NCBI GenBank assembly: GCA_024516155.1 | Contig: JAJJXM010000017.1 | Location: forward strand, 124,001 to 188,000 | Direction: 5' to 3' | DNA length: 64,000 bases | Origin: Pyronema omphalodes | Lineage: Eukaryota > Ascomycota > Pezizomycetes > Pezizales > Pyronemataceae | Shown: positions 47,531 to 57,633 of the stretch, piece after piece | Layout of the letters: each line of letters opens with the position of its first letter | Position numbering within the stretch: the stretch's first letter is position 1 | Made by a program: the position numbers and the translations under genes | The notes under the pieces: generated by a model | The model's database searches: none | What the model was told of the DNA's origin: nothing | The model's input: only the letters and a program-made list of their open reading frames with translations

Positions 47531-47555
47531 CCCCCCCCCCCCCCCCCCCCCCCCC
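47531..47555 (+). repeat. 25-base C homopolymer beside the SAC gene stop codon
   Basis: An unbroken run of C, 17 bases beyond the stop codon of the minus-strand SAC gene; on the transcript it is a G run in the 3' UTR. Length may be unreliable in assembly. Confidence 0.85.
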
Positions 47556-47572
47556 ACCCCCTCCCTCTCCAT

Positions 47573-50500
47573 CTAAGCCCAAACCAATCTCTTAACCGCA
47601 TACCCCCACCTCTGCACCAACCCCGTTTCCCTCTTCGCCTCATCCGCGCTGACAACATCCTCCTCCTTAACCTCCGCTCTCTGACAGACCTCTTTTAGCA
47701 CATTAACAGTTTCCTGCACGACCTGCAACTCCGGCATTCCCTTCTCGACGCCATTTCCCGCGGGCATAGCCTTAAACGCCCATCTCCGTTCCATTTTCCC
47801 CGATTCCTTGCCCGAGTCATCATCCTGTCTAACCTGCGTAGCAAGGCTTCTAGTATTAACCCTTTCCTCTTCCTTCTTTTCATATCCTATCACAATCCCA
47901 CAATTTCTCTGTTCATCCAACTGAACCTGTGCGAAAGTTTCCGTGATGTAAGCTCCGGATTTAATATACCTTACCGCATCGGTGGCGACTCTTTCAAAGG
48001 CGATGACTTTTTCGAGAGAAAAGTCGAAGGCACACATATACAGAGCGTTTTCTGTAACGAGGAGGACTTTCTCTGTCATCTGGCCTTTAATTTCGCCGGG
48101 TTCAAGCGGGGAGAGATATGTCCATCCGCCTAGTAATTTTTCATTTTCATCGGCGACGACGATTTTACGGCTGATATCGATGGCGTTTTCTCGGACTCGA
48201 CGGAGAGATACGGAGGGGTCTGTGGTTCTCATTTCTGCCTCGAAGTCCACAAAGACTTGGCTGGTTACGTTGCCGAGGAGGAAGTCAATGGCGGCTTGTG
48301 TGAAGAAGTCGCTGATTATGTTGGTGAAATATCGGGTTACTGTTAGGCTGAAGTCGGTGAGGGCGCCTTGGAGATTGCGTTTGTTGGTGCGGGTGAAATC
48401 GCCTTTGAGAGCTGCGGTGCTGGCGTATTGCTTGGAGATTGCGTCGCCGTTGTCGGCCCAGAGGAGGTTGAAGAAACTTGTTCCTCCGGGGGGAAGAGAG
48501 ACGTTGAGAAGCTTTAGCTGAGATTCCAGAGCTCGACGAGCGGAGCCGGATTGGACGACGTTGGTACGGTCGAGACAGTCCATACAGTTTGTTCTTAGGA
48601 TACCTGTTTGTTTTTCTTTTATCTCTGGATTTTCGGTTCCAAGTGTTGATGTAAAGGCAATTTGGTCAAGTTCTGGTCCAATTGTAGAAAATAGTCGGGA
48701 TACGTTCTCGAAACGCATTCCGCGACATTCTCGGTGGAAATCAAACCATGTCCATCCAACCTTATTATCGGCCCCAACACTGTCGTTGTAGGAGGATACA
48801 AAGTCTCGGTATTTGTTTCCTACCACAGCCTCGCTTCCGTGGTCTTCTACGAGGTTTACTATATGAACCTTTCCATATCTTTCATGAAGGTTGGCAAAAT
48901 GCTGGCTCATAGCAGCAGCGTTGTGTTCATCACTTAACAACAACACAGGCCGGGGACGGAGGGAATAAGGAGATTGGGAGAAGAACAATGGAATGGAACC
49001 ACGGATCTGGAGGTAGGAGAAACAACGATCCCAGGATGAAGTGGAGAGCAATTGCTCGGTTTCGACACAATTGGCGACATGTCCAGAATCGTTGGTACCA
49101 CGGCGGAGGTACCGAAGACCGGCACGTTGAGTAGAGCGTCGGGAGATTAGGGTGAGTATTAGATCTTGCTTTTCCGGGGTGGAGGCGACAGAGTCAGTGG
49201 AGGTGCGGGCAGGGGGTTCGGATGCTGATTCGGTGGTGACGTTGGCTTCGGTACCCTCAGAGGGTGCAGCGGCGGCAGCGGCGTCTCCTACGGCAGAAAT
49301 GGCAGGAACTGTGTCCGAGTCCTTGCTCTCTGCTGCGGATACTGGAGATGTGGTAGCGGAAAATGTGGTTTGAGCTACGAAACCTTGCATCAGCGGTAAA
49401 ACGAAGCCGTGAGAATCAGAGTCGATAAAGGGTTTCTGGAGGTGTTTGTTCCAGAAGTACTATAAGAACGAGTCAGAGGCTGTGATTTGTATATTATGGT
49501 AAGGGTTTCAGTTTAGCTCAACTTACCAATGGATCGACCTTCTTGTGAAGAGGGATAGATGCAGATGCGGCTTTTTCCTCCTCGGTCTGAGACATCTGTT
49601 GTGCCCAGGAACGGGTAATATCCCAGTCGTAACTGAAGTAAAAGCTACGACTTTGGGCGAGAAGAAGCTTGGTTGTGTGGAGGAGTTTAGGAGTTAAGCT
49701 GTGAGTGACAGTCTCCTTGACAGCCTCTGCTACTTCTTCAGATTTCTGCTCCGCGGGTCCCTTATCGGAATCATTCACGGCATCTTCAGCCCTTTCGCCT
49801 TGGACAATGTCTCCCTCTGTAGTCGGTGGTGCGGGCTGGTTTTCAGGCTTCTGCTGGAGGTTGTCATCAGGCTTCTTGTCGTCATCCGCACTGACGGTAC
49901 TCATTCCCGAAGCTCTCCGTCTATCCACCGTCCACCCTCGCTTCGAAAACCACTTTTCCGTAAACCTCCCATAAGCGCCCTTCTTCCCAATGACGTCCTC
50001 GCCAATTGAGGTACTGCGGGTCATATCCGCCGCTTTTCCAGCCTCATCAATCTTGCCCCGAACATCGTCTGTAATGCTAGTAACAGGGGTAATGGGATCC
50101 TCCTCACTATCAATCTCGGTCTCTGTATCTGAGGCGTTTCCATCGGTTATGGCGGGTTTTCGGCCGGCGTTGGCACGGTCGATAGAGCGCTCTGCATCCT
50201 TTTTCGAGGACAAGGGAATAAGCGCAATATTGGTGATGACGTAGACCGGGTGTTGTCCCTTAATAAGCGCAACCTGCTTGCTATCCGTAATAGCGACGAG
50301 GAAGGAATTAGTTGGTGAGACGTGTAGCAGACCTAGGTCATGTTAGAGCTCATGTTACATCGTTAGTTGATTTCACGAGCTTGGAACTTACCAGCGATTC
50401 CCTGAGCTTCGATTTGCGAGTGCTCGCCAGTGTCGGAATGTTTCTTTACATCTCCTTGGAGATATGGAGTAATAGTCTTCGTTTGGTAGTCGAGCTTTAC

Positions 50501-50614
50501 ACTTCCGGGAGTTGGTTTCGAGGGTGGGGATCGCGAACGGGTGTGGGTTATCGGAGAGAGGATTAGACCGTCTATAGCGGCAATGATGAGGATTTTCCTA
50601 GCCAGCGCAGGCAT
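47573..50614 (-). CDS. SAC-domain phosphoinositide phosphatase with hSac2-type C-terminus
   Basis: Removes phosphate from inositol lipids on endosomal or plasma membranes. Model complement(join(47573..49459,49527..50332,50392..50614)), 971 residues. The SAC domain starts with YQTKTITPYLQ and LLHVSPTNSFLVAITDSKQV; it is interrupted by an acidic low-complexity insert (about residues 125-265). It resumes at FYFSYDWDITRSWAQQ and GSIPLFFSQSPYS. The catalytic P-loop CX5R is RTNCMDCLDRTNVVQ, near residue 635. The segment after it (KIVVADENEKLLGGWTYLSP, VLLVTENALYMCAFDFSLEK) matches the hSac2 homology region of INPP5F-like proteins rather than the membrane-anchored Sac1 type; no C-terminal membrane hairpin is present. 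A second low-complexity insert lies near residues 370-430. Confidence 0.91.
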
Positions 50615-51390
50615 GGTGATATATAATTTGCGCTGGAAAGTAGGAAATAATAAAAAATGTTTGAAACTCTGAAAGTGTCCCGGGAAGCGGGGGGAGGGGG
50701 GAAATATATGTTGAGACTATTCGCCTCCGATCACGATATGATCAACGGGTGACCTTGCCGGCAGACAGGGCAGGAGCGAGTGGTCATGTTTTTTTTTTTT
50801 CCTTGGATTGGAGGAGGTGGAGAACATATAGCAGCACAGTAGCTGGCGCTCATGGAAATAGACCAAACTCTGTTCATTCGCCTGCCCCCCACGTGTGGAT
50901 AGGGAACCAGTGAAACGCATGACGTCTGCGGCTCGGGAGTGAGCCGGCCGGTTTAAGCTGGCTTGGACTTGTGGATAAGCATGCCGAGTGTATATGAGAT
51001 CCCGAGAGCCGAGTGTGGAAATTGTAATCTAAAATTTAGAATTTGGAATTTGAAATTTAGAATCTGAAATCTCAAAATTTGGAAATCTAAAAATCCAATC
51101 TTCCCAAGGATAATTGTGGAACTGGCGTTATGTATTCATCATCTTCCTTACCCATTCGCTACATTTCGGGCGGCTGTTACACAGCTCCACCGTGTCATAA
51201 CGTCGCGGCAGCTGATCGCAGCGAATCAACCGACTAGAACGAAAACCTAAGAAACAGTGCTCACGACAGCAATCAACCGGACAAAGACACCAAGGCAACC
51301 GGTACAACTGGCACAAGAACAAAACCAGAAAACCATCGAATAAGGAAACAAACCACCTCAAGCTCGGTCACAACACGACAGGAAGCTCCA
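50615..51390. promoter_or_regulatory. Divergent promoter region between the SAC and UBX genes
   Basis: 776 bases between start codons on opposite strands. A CCCACGTG sequence (CACGTG core) lies near 50887. A degenerate AATTTAGAATTTGG repeat occupies 51028-51100. Confidence 0.4.
51028..51100 (+). repeat. Degenerate AT-rich tandem/palindromic repeat
   Basis: About six variants of A(A)TTTAGAATTTGG / AAATCTGAAATC in a row, locally palindromic (AAATTTAGAATTTG). Lies upstream of the UBX gene; origin unknown. Confidence 0.6.
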
Positions 51391-52962
51391 ATGTCTACCT
51401 CCAGCTCAACAGACCACCTAACAGACTCCCAACGTGAAGCTCTCGCTCAATTCACCGCCATCACCTCACAAACCGAATCCGCTGCAATCCCAATACTCAC
51501 GCGATCACAATGGAACGTTGAAGTACGCCTTTCCTCCCCTATAGCCATCCACCATCTCTAACCCACCCCATAGCTCGCAATAACCCGTTTCTTCGACGGC
51601 GAAACCTCCGCCATTACCGCCGAAGCTCTCCAAGCCGAAGAATACGCCCTTGCCGCAGGAGCCCCGCCAGCCGCCGCCCCCGCCGCACGACCCCCAGGTC
51701 CCACCGCATCCATCCCCGCCTCCGCCTCCGGTTTCGGACTCCCGCGACGACCCACCATTAGCCCAGCCCCACGCATCGTCCCGCAACCAAACTCCCTCGC
51801 CCGACGTCCTCCCCTACTAATCTCCATCCTCCTCTTCCCTTTCAGTCTCCTATACCGTCTAACCTCCGGAACCTGGTCGCTCCTTCATCTCCTCTTCCCT
51901 TTCCTCCCCCGTTTCCGTCCGGTTCCTAAGAGGAGTCATGACCCGCGGGACACCGCAGCCCGTTTCATCCGCACCTTCGAAGAAGAAGCCGGTACCGAAG
52001 CCGTGAAGTTACCCTGGCATGAAGGAAGCTATGCATCCGCCTTAGACCTTTCCAAAAGTTCCTTACGATTCCTATTAGTAGTTTTACAAAGCGACGAACA
52101 CGACGACACAGCAGCATTTAACAAGAACATATTACTTAGCGGGGAGGTATCTGGATTTCTTCAACAGAATGATATTATCCTTTGGGGTGGCTCGGTTCAA
52201 GAATCAGAGGCATATCAGGTCTCTACAGCTTTGGGTTGTACCAAGTTCCCATTTGCGGCGTTGATCACTCATGCTCCTAATACCCCGCCGGGAACTAGCT
52301 CCCAGGGTATGTCCGTTGTTGCGAGAATGGCGGGGGTGACAACAGCCCAGGGTTTTGTCCAGAAAATGCAAACGGCGGTAGAAAGATACCGTCCAGCACT
52401 GGAAAGAATCCGCGGGGAAAGAGCAGCCAGAGATTTCGATCGACGAATGAGGGAGGAACAAGAAAATGCCTATGAACAATCATTGGCACTAGATAGACAA
52501 CGAGCACAAGAACGTAGAGCAGCAGAAGAAGCAGAGAGAAGAAAAGCCGAGGAGGCGGAAAAAGCAAGAATTGAAAAAGAGATCAAGGAAGCGAAACGGC
52601 AACAATGGAGGAAATGGAGAGCTGGAAGGATTTTGGAGGAACCGAATGAGGGTGCTAGGGTTAGTATCAGAACTGCTGAGGGGGAAAGAATCGTTAGGAA
52701 ATTCCCCAAGGAGGCAAGGTTGGAGGAGGTTTATGCGTTTGTGGAATGTTTGGGAGTTGAGACCCAGGGGACAGAGGAGACAGAGGAACCAAGAGATTAT
52801 ACCCATGAGTATGCGTTTAGACTTTGCTCCATGATGCCGAGGAAGGTTTATGAACCAGAGGTGGGAACAGTGGGTGAGGTGTTATGGCCAAGTGGAAACC
52901 TGGTTGTGGAATCACTTGGGGATGAGGAGGAGGATGAGGATGAGGAAGATGATGAGGAATAG
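51391..52962 (+). CDS. UBX-domain ER-associated degradation factor (FAF2/UBXD8, Ubx3/Ucp10 type)
   Basis: Recruits the Cdc48/p97 ATPase to membranes for protein turnover. Model join(51391..51522,51574..52962), 506 residues. Order of parts: UBA-like N-terminus (LTDSQREALAQFTAITSQTE, then AITRFFDGE); Pro/Ala-rich linker; short hydrophobic membrane hairpin (LLISILLFPFSLLYRLTSG and LLHLLFPFLP, about residues 127-160); UAS thioredoxin-like domain (WHEGSYASALDLSKSSLRFL ... LGCTKFPFAALITH); charged coiled coil (about 300-380); and UBX fold (VSIRTAEGERIVRKFPKEAR ... YAFRLCSMMPRKVY), where the FPR-like turn is MPRKVY. The C-terminus is acidic. The intron joins in phase. Confidence 0.93.
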
Positions 52963-53576
52963 TGGGCTGTGGTTTAGTCTGCTTAAAACTTATGGTATAA
53001 TCTAGAAGTTGTATCTTTTTTTTTTTCTCTACTTAGTTTCCCTGGTATCCTCTTTTTCCTTTTTGTCGTTGGATCATGGATCATGGAGTCAGGGTTTCAG
53101 GTTCTATCTATCTAGGTTCTATCTATCAGGAATCAAATATTGTTGTTTCAACTTTGATTACTTAAAATATATTAGGGTTTTTCTATATTTATATATCTCC
53201 GACTTTTCACTTTTTTGAGGTGATGTTCTGGGTGAGGTGAGGTAAGGTAAGGTGATGGGTGAGGTGAGGTGAGGTTATGGTAGCTTGAGCTGGAGATTAT
53301 ATACCAAAATCCTAAATTCATTTTTGAAGTGTACGAAAAGAACTGAAATGTCGTAGAGATAGTGAGATGGGGTATCAATAGCTCTAAATATAAATATAAA
53401 TATGTAACTCGAAATTCGAAACTCGAAACTCCTCTAAACGGTTGATCCCAAGATTCCTAACTCCAAAATAATCCCTGGAAAATGATTCCTCTACTTCATG
53501 CCCTCCAGTTGTCATGTCTCTCTTCTTTGCCTCTACTTTGTCTCTGCTTCGTCTCTACTTCGTCTCTACTTCGTCT
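52963..53576. other. Intergenic between convergent genes
   Basis: Contains GGTGA/GGTAA pentamer repeats at 53224-53277 and AAATATAAATAT repeats near 53390-53405, followed by AACTCGAAA repeats to 53430. No gene seen. Confidence 0.55.
53224..53277 (+). repeat. GGTGA-type microsatellite
   Basis: Repeats of GGTGA with GGTAA variants, noncoding, in the shared 3' region of two convergent genes. Confidence 0.7.
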
Positions 53577-54260
53577 CTACTTCGTCTCGGCTGTAGCCTC
53601 CTTCGGGGCACTATTCAGTCTCTTCTCCGTCTCCATAAACACTCTCAAGCCAACCGGAATATCCTCAAACCCATCCCACAAGCCCTCACTTCCCCCACCA
53701 TCATCATCCATACTATTCGCCGCCGCCAAACCCTCCTGCTGTCTCTTCAACGCCGCCTCCGCCTTCCTCTTACAAGCCTTCCACTCATCCAAATCCTCAA
53801 CAAACTGCGACAGTACACAATTCACACACCCACTCATGCAGCAGTTGTCAGGCTCAATAGGTTTAGGAGGAACCCAGATTCCGGCTATCATAGCTCCACG
53901 CTCTCGTTTGGAGGCTTCGTGCCGCTCTTTGGCTTCTGTGGGACCCGTTAGGGGTGAGCCGAAGATTATGGCTGCTCGCTCTTCGGCGGTGAGCTCACGT
54001 TTGGGTTCTGAGTCGGTGGTGGCTGCTGGGGAGGGGGATATGGTGACGGTGGGATTTGCGGGATTTGTGGGCTTTGCGGGCTTTACAGCAGCAGCGGCAT
54101 TTTCGGCGGCGAGACGAACACTGGGAGGTGCGGGATTCGCGGCATGGAGAGGGTTATTGAGGATTTCGAGATAGAAGCCGGTGAGAGGACGGGCCTGTGT
54201 CGAGTGGGATCTTGTCTGGGTAACTAGCCGCCGAACAAGCGGTCGGAATGCTATGCTCAT
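53577..54260 (-). CDS. Mitochondrial oxidoreductase-like protein (OXLD1 family)
   Basis: Single-exon gene of 227 residues. The first 25 or so residues (MSIAFRPLVRRLVTQTRSHS) are basic and Ser/Thr-rich with no acidic residue, typical of a mitochondrial targeting peptide. The family block is PPKPIEPDNCCMSGCVNCVL, a short Cys-rich motif of the oxidoreductase-like domain, followed by a helical WKACKRKAEAAL segment. The middle is Pro/Ala low complexity (KPAKPTNPANPTVTISPS). Family function is poorly defined; a role tied to mitochondrial gene expression or redox is suggested by relatives. It is divergent from GRS1, with 337 bases between start codons. Confidence 0.86.
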   Translation of the reverse strand: MSIAFRPLVRRLVTQTRSHSTQARPLTGFYLEILNNPLHAANPAPPSVRLAAENAAAAVKPAKPTNPANPTVTISPSPAATTDSEPKRELTAEERAAIIFGSPLTGPTEAKERHEASKRERGAMIAGIWVPPKPIEPDNCCMSGCVNCVLSQFVEDLDEWKACKRKAEAALKRQQEGLAAANSMDDDGGGSEGLWDGFEDIPVGLRVFMETEKRLNSAPKEATAETK

Positions 54261-54597
54261 GGTTGTAATAATCGTGGTGTTGATATCTGAAGCATTTGTA
54301 TGCTCTCGTGAGGTGGTGACATTGAACGGAGCAGCGGGAATGACAGCGGAGACTCCACTTTGCGCCCAGGGCCCCAGGGCCCCCAGGTGCCGGTTATGAT
54401 TGATTCATGCTTGTTGAGGTTAGACAGCGTGTGGATATGGTGCATATGCATACATAATCGTGGCTCGTGTCTCTTGCTTGCTGGGGAACCCCTCCATGGC
54501 TCCACACCCCTCCTGGCTTACCTGGCTTACCTGGACTAAAAAACACGCATGGAAAATGAAATAGAGCCTCAAATGAATAATCTAGGAGTGTGACAAG
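54261..54597. promoter_or_regulatory. Compact divergent promoter between OXLD1-like gene and GRS1
   Basis: Only 337 bases separate the two start codons, so both promoters overlap or are very close. CTGGCTTACCTGGCTTACCTGG direct repeats lie near 54513-54534. A GGGCCCCAGGGCCCC repeat is at 54367. Confidence 0.5.
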
Positions 54598-56815
54598 ATG
54601 CACCCCCGCTTCCGCTTGTTACTCACGCCCCGCCAACCTCTGACAGCTAACCTCAGACTTTGGCAACACAACACTGTTGGAAGGTCATTGCTTTCTTCCA
54701 TTGGATTAAAGCGCGAGTTTTCAGCTTCGGAAAAGTTTAACGGAAAATCTTCGAAACCCCCTCCACAGTTACATATGGCTACCACAAAGACTGGTCAGCC
54801 GCTCGATCGCGGTACCCTCGACATTCTTTTGCGCCGTCGTCTCTTCTACACTCCTTCTTTCGAAATCTACGGAGGTGTCTCTGGACTCTACGACTATGGT
54901 CCTCCAGGATGTGCTCTCCAGGCCAACATTGTTGACACCTGGCGCAAGCACTTCGTTCTCGAGGAGGACATGATGGAGGTTGACTGTACCATGTTGACTC
55001 CTGCCGAGGTCCTCAAGACCTCTGGCCACGTCGACAAGTTCGCCGACTGGATGTGCAAGGACTCCAAGACTGGAGAGATCTTCAGAGCTGATCACTTGGT
55101 TGAGGAGGTTTTGGAGGCTAGATTGAAGGGAGACAAGCAGGCCCGTGGTATCAAGGAGGAGGAGGAGAAGGAGGATGAGGACGACAAGAAGAAGAAGAAG
55201 AAGAAGGTCAAGGATATTAAGGCTATCAAGTTGGACGATGAAGTCAGAACTGAATACGAGGAGATTCTTGCCAAGGTAGCGCACAATCTGGCGCATGGGC
55301 ATCTGCTGAGCGCCGTTGTCAATTGCGATTGCTGCTGACAAGTTATGCTGGTAGATTGATAACTACGACGGAAAGGAGCTCGGAGAGCTTATCGTTAAGC
55401 ACAACATTACCAACCCTGCTACCGGAGGTGCTCTCGAACCCCCCGTGTCCTTCAACCTCATGTTCTCTACCTCTATCGGTCCCTCCGCCAACTTGCCCGG
55501 ATACCTTCGTCCTGAGACTGCACAGGGTCAGTTCTTGACCTTCTCCAAGCTTTTGGAGTTCAACAACGCCAAGATGCCTTTTGCTTCTGCTTCCATTGGA
55601 AAGTCTTTCCGTAACGAGATCTCCCCCAAGTCTGGACTCCTTCGTGTCCGTGAGTTCTTGATGGCCGAGATTGAGCACTTTGTCGACCCTCAGAAGAAGG
55701 ACCACCCCCGCTTCGCTGAGGTCAAGGACATTGAGCTCCGCTTGTTGGACAAGCACGTCCAGCTCTCTGGAAAGACTACTCTTACTACCAAGAAGATTGG
55801 AGATGCCGTTAAGGAGGGTACCGTTGACAACGAGACTCTTGGATACTTCCTTGCTCGTATCTTCCTCTTCTTGACCGAGCTCGGTGTTGACCCCGAGAAG
55901 CTCCGTTTCCGTCAGCACATGGCCAACGAGATGGCTCACTACGCCGCTGACTGTTGGGACGCCGAGTTGTTGACTTCCTACGGATGGGTTGAGTGTGTTG
56001 GATGTGCCGACCGTTCTGCTTACGACTTGACTGTCCACAGCAAGAAGACTGGCCAGCCCCTCATTGTCCGTGAGAACTTGGAGAACCCTGTTGTCTGGGA
56101 GGAGTGGGATGTCGATGTCGACAAGAAGTGGATGGGACCTCGCTTCCGCAAGGACGCCAAGAAGGTCGAGGAGGCCATTGAGGCCATCTCTCAGGCTGAC
56201 CGCGAGATTCTCGCTGCCAAGAAGGCTAATGGAGAGAAGGTTATGATCACCGTTGAGGGACTCGGAGAGGTCGAGCTCGAGAAGGTTGAGATTGTCAAGC
56301 GTCAGAAGCAGCAGTACATCCGCGAGTACACTCCTAACGTTATCGAGCCCTCTTTCGGTATCGGTCGTATCTTGTACTCTCTTATTGAGCACATTTACTA
56401 CACTCGCCCTGACGATGCCACTCGTGGTGTCCTTGCTTTCCCTCCCAAGATTGCCCCTACCAAGGTCCTCATTGTTCCCCTCTCTGGAAACGCCGAGTTT
56501 GTTCCCTGGATTGAGAAGATTACTCGCACTATGCGTAAGGCTGGTATTTCCAACCGTGTTGATGACTCTAGCGCGTCTATTGGAAAGAGATACGCCCGTA
56601 ACGACGAGCTTGGAACTCCTTTCGGTGTGACCGTTGACTTCCAGACTGTTAAGGATGGAACTATCACCTTGAGAGAGCGTGATGGAATGAAGCAGATCCG
56701 TGCCTCCATTGAGGACATTGTTGCTGTTGTTAAGGCCCAGGTTGAGGGTAACGGAGAGCCCTGGGAGAAGATTGTTGAGAAGTTTGGAGAGTTCACCGGA
56801 CAGGACTTGGAGTAA
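54598..56815 (+). CDS. GRS1: Glycyl-tRNA synthetase, probable dual mitochondrial/cytosolic forms
   Basis: Class II enzyme that charges tRNA-Gly. Model join(54598..55275,55355..56815), 712 residues. The first ATG opens an Arg-rich N-terminus with targeting character ([20 protein letters not shown]); a second in-frame ATG at 54775 begins [19 protein letters not shown], the usual cytosolic start. Two start sites could give mitochondrial and cytosolic forms. Motif 1 region: [17 protein letters not shown]; motif 2: [17 protein letters not shown]; motif 3: [20 protein letters not shown]; anticodon-binding domain from about residue 575 ([15 protein letters not shown]). A Lys/Glu-rich insertion ([17 protein letters not shown]) sits near residue 190. 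Codon bias is strong. Confidence 0.95.
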
Positions 56816-57633
56816 AATACCTAGATTTCTTGATTTTGGAGGGTGATTTATGGAATGAAAATGGCGTTTGGGAATGATAAAAGAAGAAGGTATTAATCTA
56901 CATAGTGGTAGAGGAATGAAATGAAATGTCCATTACAAATCAAAAAGATGATTAGAAACTGTGAAAAAAGGATTATGTACATATACATAGATGTTGTGGA
57001 ATGGGATGAGATGCCCATCACTCGCTTGTCATCGCAACATCTTCCATGACTATACATACAGCCAACCGCCATAAACGACGGCTAAACAAAGGCCCGTCGG
57101 AGTGTCCCTGTGCAGCCCTAGGGCCCTGACTATCCAGACTATTCGGATCCGACTGTTCAGGGCCGAATGTAACTCCCCACTTGCCTTCTGCCGGAGTAAT
57201 TGTGCGGGGATGAGTGGTTCCCCATTTGTCTGACGATTGCGGCTCTCGGCACTGCCTCGGTGGGGTGGTGTGCAGGACGAGTGACACTAACAACAAAAAT
57301 CTTCGATCCCCCGCAAATCCCACCTCGTCTTGGGCAAGCAGCGTCGGAGTGGTAAACCTTACATATTCAACGGACCGTGACTCCAGCCTGATCCATACGA
57401 TTCGAAAAGAGCCGTTGACTCAATTTTTTAATTAATTCGCGCGTGCAAATAAATAAGCGAAGAAGAACGGGGGGAGGGGACATCGCAACAGCCCATCGAA
57501 GTCAAAGACAACACCCACTACAACCGGCATCTTCTTGTTTCCACAGAAACCCTTCCCAACTTCAACCCACGAACCCATCCACAACCCAACCCCACCACCC
57601 CTCCAAACGCTACAGCAGCAAACCCAAGTCGCA
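56816..57633. other. Intergenic, no gene seen
   Basis: 3' region of GRS1 and leader of LEU4. A 101-codon minus frame (57018..57323) and 106-codon plus frame (57443..57763) lack motifs; the second overlaps the first LEU4 exon in another frame. Confidence 0.5.

Larger units (their letters stand above)
46310..47572. other. Intergenic region rich in simple repeats
   Basis: Between convergent genes. It holds a run of 16 G (46345-46360), a 14-base repeat (AGGAACTAGGAATT) at 46435-46475, GATATGATAT repeats near 46722-46755, TGTTTGTTGCT repeats near 47088-47125, GAATAGAGGGATAGA repeats near 47206-47245 and a run of 25 C at 47531-47555. No gene seen. Confidence 0.6.

Noticed and set aside
55343..56392. 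349-codon minus-strand frame inside GRS1
   Set aside because: Antisense shadow caused by strong codon bias in GRS1; Leu/Ser/Val-rich with no motif.
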